DNA of 64,000 bases from an uncultured Collinsella sp. (GTDB taxonomy: Bacteria > Actinomycetota > Coriobacteriia > Coriobacteriales > Coriobacteriaceae), in the NCBI GenBank assembly GCA_959026725.1, contig CAUFMG010000015.1, forward strand, positions 13,575 to 77,574, read 5' to 3'. Positions within the stretch are counted from its first letter, which is position 1; each line of letters begins with the position of its first letter. The notes under the pieces are model-generated. The model searched no databases. It saw only the letters and a list, made by a program, of their open reading frames with translations, and had not been told where the DNA came from. The position numbers were made by a program, and so were the translations under genes. Shown here piece by piece: positions 1-8,039 of this stretch.

Positions 1-774
1 CTGCTCCATCGCGGCCCAGCGGCGGCGGAACTTTGCCGTACTGGCACGCAGGGCGCTCTCGGCGTCAATTCCCTCCTTGCGCGCAACGTTGACCAGGGCA
101 AAGAGCAGGTCGCCAAACTCCATCTCGCGCTCGGGAGAACCGGGAGCCTCGGCCTCAAACTCGGCACGCTCCTCGGCAACCTCGTCCCACACGTCCTGGA
201 CCGTCTCCCACTCAAAGCCCACGGCAGCCGCCTTGCGCGACACCTTCTGAGCCTGCATCAGCGCCGGCAGGTGCGTGGGCACACCGTCGAGCAGACCCTC
301 GGGTGCGGCCCCGCCTGCCGCCACGGCCTGGTCTTTGGCGGCCTTCTCGGCAAGCTTGACCTCGTCCCAAATCTTGAGCACCTCGTCGGAATTGTCGGCA
401 TCCGCATCGCCAAACACGTGCGGGTGACGACGGATGAGCTTGGCGTCGATATCGCGCGCCACATCGGCCAGCGAAAACTCGCCGGCATCCGCCGCAATCT
501 GCGCATGCAGTACGACCTGCATGAGCACGTCGCCCAACTCCTCGCGCAGGTGTGCCGCGTCGTCGGCCTCGATGCAGTCAAGCGCCTCGTAGGCTTCCTC
601 GATCATGTTCTTGCCAATGCTGCGGTGCGTCTGCTCGCGGTCCCACGGGCAGCCGTCGGGCTGACGCAGGCGCCAGATGGTCTGCACCAGATGCTGCAGC
701 TCGGCCGACGCGTCGACCAGCGTGGACAGATCGCGCGAGCCCTCGGCATTTTGCTGAGCCATGTGCTGCGCCAT
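1..774 (-). CDS. mazG: MazG, nucleoside triphosphate pyrophosphohydrolase (3' end beyond the window)
   Basis: MazG hydrolyses NTPs and dNTPs to the monophosphate and pyrophosphate as house-cleaning. The reading frame is open from an ATG at 774 to the left edge (258 codons, no stop), so only the last residues are missing. The N-terminal half has the family hallmark GCPWDREQTHRSI, the helix metal ligands EEAYEALD and LREELGDVLMQVVLHAQIA. The C-terminal half carries the second MazG repeat (REMEFGDLLFALVNVAR). The start follows a GGAGGAA ribosome site lying inside the end of the upstream phosphodiesterase gene, 2 bases after its stop, so the two are co-transcribed. Confidence 0.93.
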   Translation of the reverse strand, partial: MAQHMAQQNAEGSRDLSTLVDASAELQHLVQTIWRLRQPDGCPWDREQTHRSIGKNMIEEAYEALDCIEADDAAHLREELGDVLMQVVLHAQIAADAGEFSLADVARDIDAKLIRRHPHVFGDADADNSDEVLKIWDEVKLAEKAAKDQAVAAGGAAPEGLLDGVPTHLPALMQAQKVSRKAAAVGFEWETVQDVWDEVAEERAEFEAEAPGSPEREMEFGDLLFALVNVARKEGIDAESALRASTAKFRRRWAAMEQ

Positions 775-776
775 GG

Positions 777-1325
777 TTATTCCTCCTCCAGGATCACGTG
801 ACGGAACGCGCCGCCCTCGTAGATGCCGTAGCTGTGCGTACCGTCCTTGGGAATGCTCACGCTGCCGGGGTTGAAGAGCCACAGGCCCGGGTGCGCCTCG
901 CTTGCCTCGTTAACCTTGATATGCGTGTGGCCGTAGACGAGCGCGGAGCCTTCGGGCAGCGCGGGCACGTGGTCGACGCTGTTGTGCATACCGGCGCCAA
1001 AAACGTGGCCGTGTGTCAAGAACAGCTCGCGGCCGGCCTCGTCGAACAACGTGGCGTAGTCGGCCATGACGGGAAAGTCGAGCACCATCTGGTCGACCTC
1101 GGCGTCACAGTTGCCGCGCACCGCGATGATGCGGTCGGCCAGGGCGTTGAGCAGCGGAATCACGCGCTTGGGGGCGTAGTCGCGCGGCAGGTCGTTACGC
1201 GGGCCGTGGTAGAGCAGGTCGCCCAGCAGCACGATGCGGTCGGGCTGCTCGGATTCGATGGCAGCGCAGAGGCGCTCGGCCCAGTATGCCGAGCCATGGA
1301 TGTCGGAGGCGATGAGGTATTTCAT
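777..1325 (-). CDS. yfcE: YfcE/MJ0936-type metallophosphodiesterase
   Basis: A 182-residue protein of the calcineurin-like phosphoesterase superfamily, normal length for YfcE. The metal-binding blocks are in order: SDIHG near residue 9, LLGDLLYHG near 35, RGNCD near 72, LTHGHVFG near 103, and YGHTHIK near 130. Family members hydrolyse phosphodiesters in vitro with manganese; the cellular substrate is usually unknown. It is immediately upstream of and translationally close to mazG, which suggests a joint nucleotide-hygiene role, but this is inference. Confidence 0.88.
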   Translation of the reverse strand: MKYLIASDIHGSAYWAERLCAAIESEQPDRIVLLGDLLYHGPRNDLPRDYAPKRVIPLLNALADRIIAVRGNCDAEVDQMVLDFPVMADYATLFDEAGRELFLTHGHVFGAGMHNSVDHVPALPEGSALVYGHTHIKVNEASEAHPGLWLFNPGSVSIPKDGTHSYGIYEGGAFRHVILEEE

Positions 1326-1397
1326 GGGGAGTCCTTTCGAAGCGGAGTTGATGGGGCTGAATACGGGGTCCGGCGGATGTGGAGCCCATCTACTGTG

Positions 1398-1883
1398 TTA
1401 CTCAAATCGCAGCGCCGCGCTCTGAGCCGCCTGCATCACGCGTTGGAGCGGCGCGCCATGCTCGCGGGCAAGGCGGGCGCAATCCTCGTATTCGGGAGCC
1501 GCGCGCTCGCTGCCGTCGGGCAGAGTCGCCACCTTAACGGATACCTCGCCCCAAGGCGTCGTCACCTGCTCGAATCGGCGCGGCAGGCAAACGCGTTCCA
1601 TCACCTGGCGACGAACGGCGTTGGTCGTGGTCTCCAAAAAGATAATCGTCTGCAGGCGTTCGATATCCTCATGCGAGCAAATCACCTGCAACTGCCATCC
1701 GGGGCGGCCCTTTTTGCAGTAGAGGGGCAGCCAGTGCACCTCGCGGGCGCCGGCCTCGCGCAGGCGGTCGGCGGCGTAGGCGAGCACCTCGGGCGACGCG
1801 TCATCGATGTCGCACTCCAGCTTGACGATAGTTTCGGGCGCATCGGTCTCGCGGGACAGCGGAGATGTACTTCCACGTTGCAT
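1398..1883 (-). CDS. LarC2-like nickel insertion protein (C-terminal LarC domain alone)
   Basis: Known LarC inserts nickel into the pyridinium bis-thiocarboxylic mononucleotide (nickel pincer) cofactor of lactate racemase. This 161-residue protein matches only the C-terminal part: it begins IVKLECDIDDASPEVLAYAADRL, then TTNAVRRQVMERV, and ends with the conserved PEYEDCARLAREHG block. I chose the ATG at 1883, which has AAAGGA upstream; an open frame runs further back to 1991 but is not LarC-like. No larA, larB, larE or LarC1 part lies next to it here, so whether it is functional alone is unclear. Some bacteria encode LarC1 and LarC2 as separate or frameshift-linked pieces. Confidence 0.75.
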   Translation of the reverse strand: MQRGSTSPLSRETDAPETIVKLECDIDDASPEVLAYAADRLREAGAREVHWLPLYCKKGRPGWQLQVICSHEDIERLQTIIFLETTTNAVRRQVMERVCLPRRFEQVTTPWGEVSVKVATLPDGSERAAPEYEDCARLAREHGAPLQRVMQAAQSAALRFE

Positions 1884-1989
1884 ACGGTCCGAATCCTTTC
1901 CGCACGGGCTCGTTTTATTCACCCAAACGCTAGCACATCGGACGTGGCACAGGCGTGACTTTCGTCCGTCGCCGCCCTCACCCCTATCC

Positions 1990-2054
1990 AAACGTGTACG
2001 TCAGCCTCCAAACATGTCATTTTTTGTCGGTTTTGGAGGCTGACGTACACGTTT
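1990..2054. repeat. Perfect 23-bp inverted repeat, 19-nt loop
   Basis: The left arm (1990-2012) contains ACGTGTACGTCAGCCTCC. The right arm (2032-2054) is its exact reverse complement. The loop is T-rich. It lies in the 294-bp divergent gap between larC2 and the PHP phosphatase, so it is not a normal gene-end terminator. Nothing else recognisable was seen in this gap apart from the ribosome sites. Confidence 0.85.
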
Positions 2055-2177
2055 TGGAGCGAGGCCGCACCACGCGCCGCGCAACCTTTCCAATCGATTT
2101 CGATCCCCGGCGTGCCCGGCGTGTTGAGAGCTGCGCCATTACAATGAAGCGGATTCGCTTGACGCAAAGGAGCCGCT

Positions 2178-3089
2178 ATGCCCATGTGCCCGCTGATCGA
2201 TTGCCATACTCATACCTCGTTTTCGGATGGCCATGCCTCGTTTGAGGACAACGTCCGCGCCGCCGCGGCGGCTGGCTGTCGGGTCATGGTCTCGACCGAC
2301 CACCTCACCTTGCCCGCCAGCATGGATGCCAACTGCGAAGTGCAGGTTACTGAGGGCGACCTGCCGGCACATCGTCTGGCTTTTGAGGATGCTCGCAAGC
2401 TTGCCGCGCAGATTGCGCCGGAGCTCAGCTTTATCTATGGCTTTGAATGCGATTGGTACGAGGGCTGCGAGCCTTTGGTTGAGCGCTGGTCCCAGGGCGC
2501 CGTCGTACTCCTGGGCAGCGTGCATTGGATTGGCAACCCAGGCGATATTGCGGCAGGTGCTGCGGGCACGGCGGGGACGGAGGACGTCGCTCGTCCTGAT
2601 ACACCCGATTCCCTTTGCGGTTGGATCGACGATGACACCAACCTGCATGTTTGGGAAAACTTAGACGTACGCGGCGTGTGGGAGCGCTATGTCGATGACT
2701 GGTGCCGCGCCTGCGAGAGCCCGCTCAACTTTGATGTAATGGCTCACCCCGACCTGGTCATGCGCTTTTCGAAAGAGGGCTTTGCGCCCGACTTTGACCC
2801 CGCGCCGTTCTGGGGGCAGATGGCAGAGTGTGCACACGACACAGGCCGCCGCGTTGAGGTCTCGACCGCCGCGCCGCGCAAGGGACTCGACGACTACTAT
2901 CCCGCGACCGGGTTGTTGCGTTGCTTCGCCCACGCCGAGGTGCCGATCACTTTTGGCTCGGACGCACACCGCGCCTGCGACATCTGCTGGAACATCCGCG
3001 AGGCCCAGGCCCACGCCTACGACTGCGGTTATCGAACCTTCGACATCCCCCACCTCACCGGAGAATGGGAGTCCACGCCCCTCGCCTAA
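2178..3089 (+). CDS. PHP-domain histidinol-phosphatase
   Basis: A 303-residue PHP-superfamily phosphoesterase related to HisJ/HisK. Metal ligands are visible in DCHTHTSFSDG (near residue 8), STDHLTL (near 40), the YGFECDW block, and SDAHRACD near the C-terminus. It should convert L-histidinol phosphate to L-histidinol. The HisB in this window is the monofunctional dehydratase, so this protein fills the only pathway gap. It is convergent with the his operon, whose last gene ends 27 bp away. The ATG at 2178 is preceded by AAAGGAG at a good distance. Confidence 0.85.
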   Translation: MPMCPLIDCHTHTSFSDGHASFEDNVRAAAAAGCRVMVSTDHLTLPASMDANCEVQVTEGDLPAHRLAFEDARKLAAQIAPELSFIYGFECDWYEGCEPLVERWSQGAVVLLGSVHWIGNPGDIAAGAAGTAGTEDVARPDTPDSLCGWIDDDTNLHVWENLDVRGVWERYVDDWCRACESPLNFDVMAHPDLVMRFSKEGFAPDFDPAPFWGQMAECAHDTGRRVEVSTAAPRKGLDDYYPATGLLRCFAHAEVPITFGSDAHRACDICWNIREAQAHAYDCGYRTFDIPHLTGEWESTPLA

Positions 3090-3116
3090 CTGGTCGTTTA
3101 AGAACGTCCCCAATGA

Positions 3117-3434
3117 CTAGTGGCGGCGGGCGTTGAGTTCGCCGGCTAGCTCGTCGAGGGTGATACCGTAGCGCTCGAGCGTCACGAGCAGGTGGTAGAC
3201 CAGGTCGCCGGCCTCGTAGCGGATGTGATCGTGATCGTTATCCTTGCAGGCCATGATCACCTCGCTTGCCTCCTCGGCAAGCTTCTTGAGCAGCTCGTCC
3301 TCGACATCGGTCAGCAGACGCGCGGTATAGCTCTCCTGCGGCGATGCATCATGACGACCGTGAATCACCTCGGCCAGACCTGTCAGCGTCTCTCCGATAT
3401 TTCCATCCTGAACGTTTGCGGTGCGCACACCCAT
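3117..3434 (-). CDS. hisE: Phosphoribosyl-ATP pyrophosphatase
   Basis: HisE removes pyrophosphate from phosphoribosyl-ATP, step 2 of histidine synthesis. The 105-residue protein has the MazG-like fold: LLKKLAEEASEVIMACKD followed by YEAGDLVYHLLVTLERYGI. Length is typical of the stand-alone form. It is the last gene of the his operon, 45 bp after hisI, and starts at an ATG with AAAGGA upstream. Confidence 0.94.
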   Translation of the reverse strand: MGVRTANVQDGNIGETLTGLAEVIHGRHDASPQESYTARLLTDVEDELLKKLAEEASEVIMACKDNDHDHIRYEAGDLVYHLLVTLERYGITLDELAGELNARRH

Positions 3435-3479
3435 AGTTCAATCCTTTCTGGTGGCCGAGCGTCTAATCGAGCGCCCGCC

Positions 3480-3809
3480 CTACGCGAGTTTCTTAAAGAA
3501 GCAGGTACGGTTGCCGGTGTGGCAGGCCGGACCCGGCGAGTCGACCTTGACCAGCAGCGTATCGCTATCGCAGTCGGCCCAGAGCTCCTTGACCTCCTGC
3601 ATGTTGCCGCTTGTCGCGCCCTTGTTCCAGAGCTCCTGGCGGCTGCGGCTCCAAAACCACGTGGTCCCGGTCTTGAGCGTCAGCCCCACCGATTCCTCGT
3701 TCATCCAAGCAACCATAAGCACCTCGCCGGTGTCATACTGCTGAACCACACAAGGAATCAACCCACGGGCGTCGTATTTCAGCTCGGTAGCATTTACCAC
3801 CTCAGTCAT
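3480..3809 (-). CDS. hisI: Phosphoribosyl-AMP cyclohydrolase
   Basis: HisI opens the adenine ring of phosphoribosyl-AMP, step 3. The zinc-binding cysteines are visible in LWADCDSDT and in GPACHTGNRTCFF. The protein is about 109 residues and is not fused to HisE, which is separate downstream. Two adjacent ATG codons (3812 and 3809) follow a GGGAGG site; 3809 gives the better spacing. Between it and hisF lies a 160-bp gap that holds a long imperfect palindrome. Confidence 0.94.
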   Translation of the reverse strand: MTEVVNATELKYDARGLIPCVVQQYDTGEVLMVAWMNEESVGLTLKTGTTWFWSRSRQELWNKGATSGNMQEVKELWADCDSDTLLVKVDSPGPACHTGNRTCFFKKLA

Positions 3810-3849
3810 CATTCCTCCCAAGTAATTACCGTGAACATCGCAGGTCGGC

Positions 3850-3952
3850 GAGGCTTGCCCAGGTGCCGCAGGTTGCCGCGAAAGAGGAGCGACGCGTACT
3901 TTGGTACGCGAGCGACGGTTTGAACGGCAAGATGCGGTGCCTGGACAAGCCG
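3850..3952. repeat. Family C structured palindrome, copy 1 (hisF-hisI gap)
   Basis: A long imperfect hairpin of about 100 bp. Stems from outside in: GGCTTG.CCAGG paired with CCTGG.CAAGCC; TTGCCG with CGGCAA; GCG with GCG-type pairing; and GCGTAC with GTACGC closing a TTTG loop. Internal loops carry GAAA on the left arm and TTGAA on the right. Copy 2 at 51821-51926 has different stem bases but the same internal-loop bases. It lies inside the his operon, so as RNA it would sit between hisF and hisI. Confidence 0.75.
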
Positions 3953-3969
3953 CAGCGAAGCCCGCAGCA

Positions 3970-4752
3970 CTAGAAGTCCAACCTCACAGGGATTCCCTGC
4001 GATGCCATATACTCTTTGACTTCGCGAATGCTGAAGGTTCCAAAGTGAAAGACGCTCGCCGCCAGCACGGCGTCGGCCTCGCCCTCGATCACGCCCTCGG
4101 CAAAATGCTCGAGTGTGCCCACGCCGCCGCTCGCGATGACGGGAATCGGCACCGCGCGCGCCACGGCGCGGGTGAGCGCCAAATCAAAGCCGGCCTTGGT
4201 GCCGTCGCGATCCATGCTGGTCAGTAGGATTTCGCCGGCGCCGCGACGAGCCGCCTCCTCGGCCCACGCCACCGCGTCGATACCCGTAGCGTTGCGGCCG
4301 CCCGCCGTAAAGACCCCCCACTTATCGGCGCCCGGCTCCCCGGGCAGCCCCACGCGCTTGGCATCGATCGCCACGACCACGGCCTGGCTGCCAAACGCCG
4401 CGGCAGCCTGGCTAATCAGCGACGGGTCGCGCACGGCCGCCGAGTTGAGCGACACCTTGTCGGCACCGGCGGCAACCATGGTGCGCATGCCCGCAAGATC
4501 GCGAAAGCCGCCGCCCACGGTATAGGGGATAGCCAGCTCCTCGGCCGCATGCGCCGCCATCTCGATAGTCGTCGCGCGGTTGTCACTCGTGGCGGTAATA
4601 TCCAGGAAGACGACCTCGTCCGCACCCTCGCGATCGTAGGCACGCGCTAGCTCCACCGGGTCGCCCGCATCGCGCAAGCTCACAAAGTTGACGCCCTTGA
4701 CCACGCGGCCGTCCTTAACATCCAGACAGGGAATTACGCGTTTGGTAAGCAT
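3970..4752 (-). CDS. hisF: Imidazole glycerol phosphate synthase, cyclase subunit
   Basis: HisF condenses PRFAR with ammonia from HisH to give imidazole glycerol phosphate and AICAR. It is a 260-residue (beta/alpha)8 barrel beginning MLTKRVIPCLDVKDGRVVKG, which includes the catalytic Asp near residue 11. The second catalytic Asp is in VVVAIDAKR. Phosphate-binding loops VGGGFRD and IASGGVG are present. It starts 3 bp after the hisA stop. Confidence 0.97.
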   Translation of the reverse strand: MLTKRVIPCLDVKDGRVVKGVNFVSLRDAGDPVELARAYDREGADEVVFLDITATSDNRATTIEMAAHAAEELAIPYTVGGGFRDLAGMRTMVAAGADKVSLNSAAVRDPSLISQAAAAFGSQAVVVAIDAKRVGLPGEPGADKWGVFTAGGRNATGIDAVAWAEEAARRGAGEILLTSMDRDGTKAGFDLALTRAVARAVPIPVIASGGVGTLEHFAEGVIEGEADAVLAASVFHFGTFSIREVKEYMASQGIPVRLDF

Positions 4753-4755
4753 GGG

Positions 4756-5499
4756 CTACTCCTCCCCTCGGGCGGCGGCCAGCGCCTGGGCCAGCGTAAA
4801 GTTGCCCTCGTAGAGCGCACGACCAGTGATAGCACCCTTGATGGCGCCCTCGCCCACCGCGGCAAGCGCGCGAATATCGCCGAGCGTCGAGATACCGCCC
4901 GACGCCACGACGGGAAAGCCCGCGACCTGCGCCACATGGCGATACGCCGCCACATCGATGCCCGTCTGCATGCCATCGCGCGCGATGTCGGTATACACCA
5001 GATGCTTAAAGCCCAGCTCGGTAAGCTGCGCCACGGCATCGTCGAGCGCCACGCCCGCGCCGTCGCGCCAGCCGTTCACCTTAACCTGGCCGTCGCGCGC
5101 GGCAATGTCGGCGACCAGCAGCTCGCCAAAGCCTTGGGCTGCCACCTCGGCAAAACCTGGCTCGGTCACCAGCACGGTGCCCAGCGCAATGCGGCGAGCA
5201 CCATAGCCGGCCAGCTCGTCGATGCGTGCGAGCGAGCGAACGCCGCCGCCCACGTCCACGGACAGACCGTCGACGCCGCAGATGGCCTTAATCGCCGCCG
5301 AGTTGGCAGCGCATGTGTCCTCGTCCTCGCCAAAGGCAGCGGACAGGTCGACGACGTGCACCCAGCTTGCGCCCTGCTCGGCAAACGAGCGAGCAACGGC
5401 CACGGGGTCGTCGGAATATACCTTGCAGCGACTCCGGTCGCCGCGCTCCAGGCGCACGACCTTGCCGCCGATCAGATCGATTGCGGGAAACAGGATCAT
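4756..5499 (-). CDS. hisA: ProFAR isomerase (phosphoribosylformimino-AICAR-P isomerase)
   Basis: HisA catalyses the Amadori rearrangement of ProFAR to PRFAR. It is a 247-residue half-barrel repeat protein with MILFPAIDLIGGKVVRLERGD at the N-terminus (catalytic Asp8), the VDVGGGVRS phosphate loop, and YTDIARDGMQTG with the second catalytic Asp. Its start codon overlaps the hisH stop in an ATGA arrangement, so the two are translationally coupled. Confidence 0.97.
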   Translation of the reverse strand: MILFPAIDLIGGKVVRLERGDRSRCKVYSDDPVAVARSFAEQGASWVHVVDLSAAFGEDEDTCAANSAAIKAICGVDGLSVDVGGGVRSLARIDELAGYGARRIALGTVLVTEPGFAEVAAQGFGELLVADIAARDGQVKVNGWRDGAGVALDDAVAQLTELGFKHLVYTDIARDGMQTGIDVAAYRHVAQVAGFPVVASGGISTLGDIRALAAVGEGAIKGAITGRALYEGNFTLAQALAAARGEE

Positions 5500-6197
5500 C
5501 GGCCGACCTCCTCGACGATGTTGACGAAGTTCTTAAGGATGCACTGACCCAGCGCGGAGGATTTCTCGGGATGGAACTGGCAGCCCCACACGTTACCGTG
5601 GCGCACGATGCACGGGAAGCTCCGTGTATAGTGCGTGCGTGCCAACACATCGGCGGCATCGACGTCGTCGGCCACCGCGTAGCTGTGAGTGAAATACATG
5701 TTGGCGCCCTCGGCAAAACCGGCAAGCAGCGGATCAGCCGCACCGGCGGACGTCATGTACACCTGGTCCCAGCCCACGTGCGGCACCTTCAGGCGGCTCG
5801 ACTCCAGGCGCGTGCACGAGCCGCGCATAATACTCAGGCCATCGACCCAGGGACCGTCAGCCTGCTTGGGAGCGTTTCCGTCCGCGACCGTGCCCTCGTC
5901 CGCCGGCACGCCCTCGTCGCCGCGCTCAAAAAATAGCTGGAGGCCCAGGCAGATGCCGAGCAGCGGAGTTCCGGCGGCAACGGCATCGAGCACGGCCACC
6001 TCCTCGCCGCTCTGGCGCATAAAGGCAATCGCGTCATAGAACGCGCCCACGCCCGGGATGACCAGGCCGTCGGCGTTGCGGATCTGCTCCGGATCGTCCG
6101 ACGTGCAGGCGGCGGCACCGGCGCGCGCAAGCCCGCGCACGACGCTCGACAAGTTGCCCTTGTGGTAGTCGACCACCACAATCTTCGGTTCGCCCAC
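5496..6197 (-). CDS. hisH: Imidazole glycerol phosphate synthase, glutamine amidotransferase subunit
   Basis: HisH supplies ammonia to HisF from glutamine. The class I amidotransferase nucleophile is in GICLGLQLFFE, and the His/Glu of the triad are in CQFHPEKSS. I chose the GTG at 6197 (VGEPKIVVVDYHKGN) because GGGAGG sits 5 bp upstream. The longer frame up to 6287 runs through an inverted repeat and has no family similarity. A 137-bp repeat-bearing gap separates it from hisB. Confidence 0.95.
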   Translation of the reverse strand: MGEPKIVVVDYHKGNLSSVVRGLARAGAAACTSDDPEQIRNADGLVIPGVGAFYDAIAFMRQSGEEVAVLDAVAAGTPLLGICLGLQLFFERGDEGVPADEGTVADGNAPKQADGPWVDGLSIMRGSCTRLESSRLKVPHVGWDQVYMTSAGAADPLLAGFAEGANMYFTHSYAVADDVDAADVLARTHYTRSFPCIVRHGNVWGCQFHPEKSSALGQCILKNFVNIVEEVGR

Positions 6198-6221
6198 GCG
6201 ACCCTCCCTTTTCCCATTCAA

Positions 6222-6336
6222 AACCTGCCAAAAAGGGACAGGTTTATTTTGGTCGGTTAAACGTTCACCCACCACATGAGACAGCATTCCCGCAGATAAA
6301 ACCTGCCAAAATAAACCTGTCCCTTTTTGGCAGGTT
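6222..6336. repeat. Perfect 31-bp inverted repeat between hisB and hisH
   Basis: Arms at 6222-6252 and 6306-6336 are exact reverse complements, built around CCTGCCAAAAAGGGACAGG. The 53-bp centre shows no gene. Each arm can also form a smaller hairpin by itself (AACCTG with CAGGTT). The right arm overlaps the hisB stop codon. On the minus strand it could act as a processing or pausing structure inside the his mRNA. Confidence 0.85.
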
Positions 6337-6922
6337 ACAGTGAACCCTTGGTGCTGGGGATGCCCTGCACGCGAGGGTCCAGCTCACAGGCTTGGCGCAT
6401 CGTGCGGCCCACGGCCTTAAAGGCGGCCTCGATAATGTGATGCGAGTTGCCGCCCGCCAGCTCGCGCACGTGCAGCGTGAGCTTGGCATCGCGCGCAAAG
6501 GCGTAGAAGAACTCGACGGCCAGCTCGGTATCGAAGCTGCCCACGCGCTCGGTCGGCACGGGCAGCTCGCAGTAGGCCTGCCCGCGGCCCGAAATATCAA
6601 CAGCAGCCATCACAAGCGTCTCGTCCATGGCGATCGCCGCGTCGGCAAAGCGCGTAATGCCCGCCTTGTCGCCCAGCGCCCGGCAAAACGCCTCGCCCAG
6701 TACAATACCCGTGTCCTCAACGGTATGGTGCGCGTCGACTTCCACGTCGCCTACCGCATGTACTGTCAAATCGAACAGGCCATGGCGACCAAAGGCGTTG
6801 AGCATATGGTCGAAAAACGGCACGCCGGTCGAGATATCGCACACGCCGCTCCCGTCCAGGTCGAGCTTGACGACAATGTCGGTCTCGCCCGTCTTGCGGG
6901 TTACCTCGGCATAGCGGCCCAT
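6335..6922 (-). CDS. hisB: Imidazoleglycerol-phosphate dehydratase
   Basis: HisB dehydrates imidazole glycerol phosphate to imidazole acetol phosphate. The 195-residue protein is the monofunctional form with no phosphatase domain. Manganese ligands are in FFDHMLNAFGRHG, VDAHHTVEDTGI, and GGNSHHIIEAAFKA. It begins directly after hisC (start at 6922, hisC stop at 6923-6925). Its stop lies inside one arm of an inverted repeat. Confidence 0.97.
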   Translation of the reverse strand: MGRYAEVTRKTGETDIVVKLDLDGSGVCDISTGVPFFDHMLNAFGRHGLFDLTVHAVGDVEVDAHHTVEDTGIVLGEAFCRALGDKAGITRFADAAIAMDETLVMAAVDISGRGQAYCELPVPTERVGSFDTELAVEFFYAFARDAKLTLHVRELAGGNSHHIIEAAFKAVGRTMRQACELDPRVQGIPSTKGSL

Positions 6923-8038
6923 CTACATCTCCTCCTTCACCAGCGCGGCAAACGCAGCCAGCACCTCATCGTTTTCCTGCGGGGTGCCCACGGTAATGCG
7001 CAGACAGTCCACAAGCCCCGGTGCGTAGCTAAAGTCGCGCACCAAAATCGAATACTCGTCGCGCAGACGCTCGCGCACGCGCGTGGCATGCGGCGTGCGC
7101 ACGAGCACAAAGTTCGCCGCGCTCGGCCATGACTCCACGGGCAGGCCCTCGGCAGCCATTGCGCACAAGGCACACAGCTCACGCTCGCGCTCGGATGCAA
7201 CCTGTGCCACCACGGGCGCGTACGCATCGCGGGCACGCACGCAGGCAAGCGCGGCGGCCTGACTCAGCACGTTAACTGAGTAGATCTGGCGAATCGCCGC
7301 GAACACGTCGATAACCTCGGGTGCCGCGATCACGTAGCCCAGCCGCGTTCCGGCAGCGCCAAACGCCTTGGACAGCGTATGCAGAATCACCAGGTTGGGA
7401 TGCTCGGCGATAAGCCCCTGCGCCGTGGTGGCCGCGCCAAACGAATCGTCAGCAAACTCAACGTAGGCCTCGTCGACCATCACCATGCCGGGGCACGCAT
7501 CGCACAGGGCCGCGACAAAGTTGAGCGGCGCCACGTCGCCCGTGGGGTTATTGGGCGAGGTCACGATCGCCAGGTTGCACTCGGGCGCCGCCGCAAGCAC
7601 GGCTGCCTGGTCGAGCTCAAAGGTCGCGGGGTCTCGCCACACGTCGCGCACCTCGGTCTGGCAGAGCGACGCAAAGAACGCATACTCGCTAAAGCACGGC
7701 GGGCAGTTAAGCAGGGTCCGCCCCGCGCCGCCAAACGCCAGCAGGTAGTTATAGAGCAGCTCGTCGCCGCCATTGCCCACGCAGGCATTCTCGCGCGTCA
7801 CACCATGCCAAGCGGCAAGCTCGTCGCGCAGGTCACAGGACATGGGGTCGGGATAGCGGTTGAGTGGCGTGGCAGCCAGGGCTGCATCGATTGCCTCGCG
7901 CACGCCGGCCGGCACGGGATAGGTATTCTCATTGGCCGAAAGATAGATGCGCGTAGGCGTAAAGTTGGGATCGTAGGGCTCAATGCCGGCCAAGTAGGGC
8001 TGGACGAGCTCCTTCATGCGGGGCGTGAGTTCGGCCAT
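6923..8038 (-). CDS. hisC: Histidinol-phosphate aminotransferase
   Basis: HisC is a PLP fold-type I aminotransferase using glutamate to make histidinol phosphate. Seen: the SANENTYPVP substrate region, VGNGGDELL cofactor loop, SPNNPTGDV, VMVDEAYVEF with the ring-stacking Asp/Tyr, and TLSKAFGAAGTRLGY with the Schiff-base lysine. Start MAELTPRMKEL at 8038 has GGGAGG upstream inside the end of hisD and lies 1 bp from the hisD stop. An open frame further upstream to 8125 is the hisD C-terminus in another frame. Confidence 0.96.
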   Translation of the reverse strand: MAELTPRMKELVQPYLAGIEPYDPNFTPTRIYLSANENTYPVPAGVREAIDAALAATPLNRYPDPMSCDLRDELAAWHGVTRENACVGNGGDELLYNYLLAFGGAGRTLLNCPPCFSEYAFFASLCQTEVRDVWRDPATFELDQAAVLAAAPECNLAIVTSPNNPTGDVAPLNFVAALCDACPGMVMVDEAYVEFADDSFGAATTAQGLIAEHPNLVILHTLSKAFGAAGTRLGYVIAAPEVIDVFAAIRQIYSVNVLSQAAALACVRARDAYAPVVAQVASERERELCALCAMAAEGLPVESWPSAANFVLVRTPHATRVRERLRDEYSILVRDFSYAPGLVDCLRITVGTPQENDEVLAAFAALVKEEM

Positions 8039-8039
8039 T

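Noticed and set aside
1884..1991. A longer N-terminus for the LarC2 protein
   Set aside because: The extra 36 residues are Arg/Cys-rich and not LarC-like, and ATG 1883 has a usable ribosome site.
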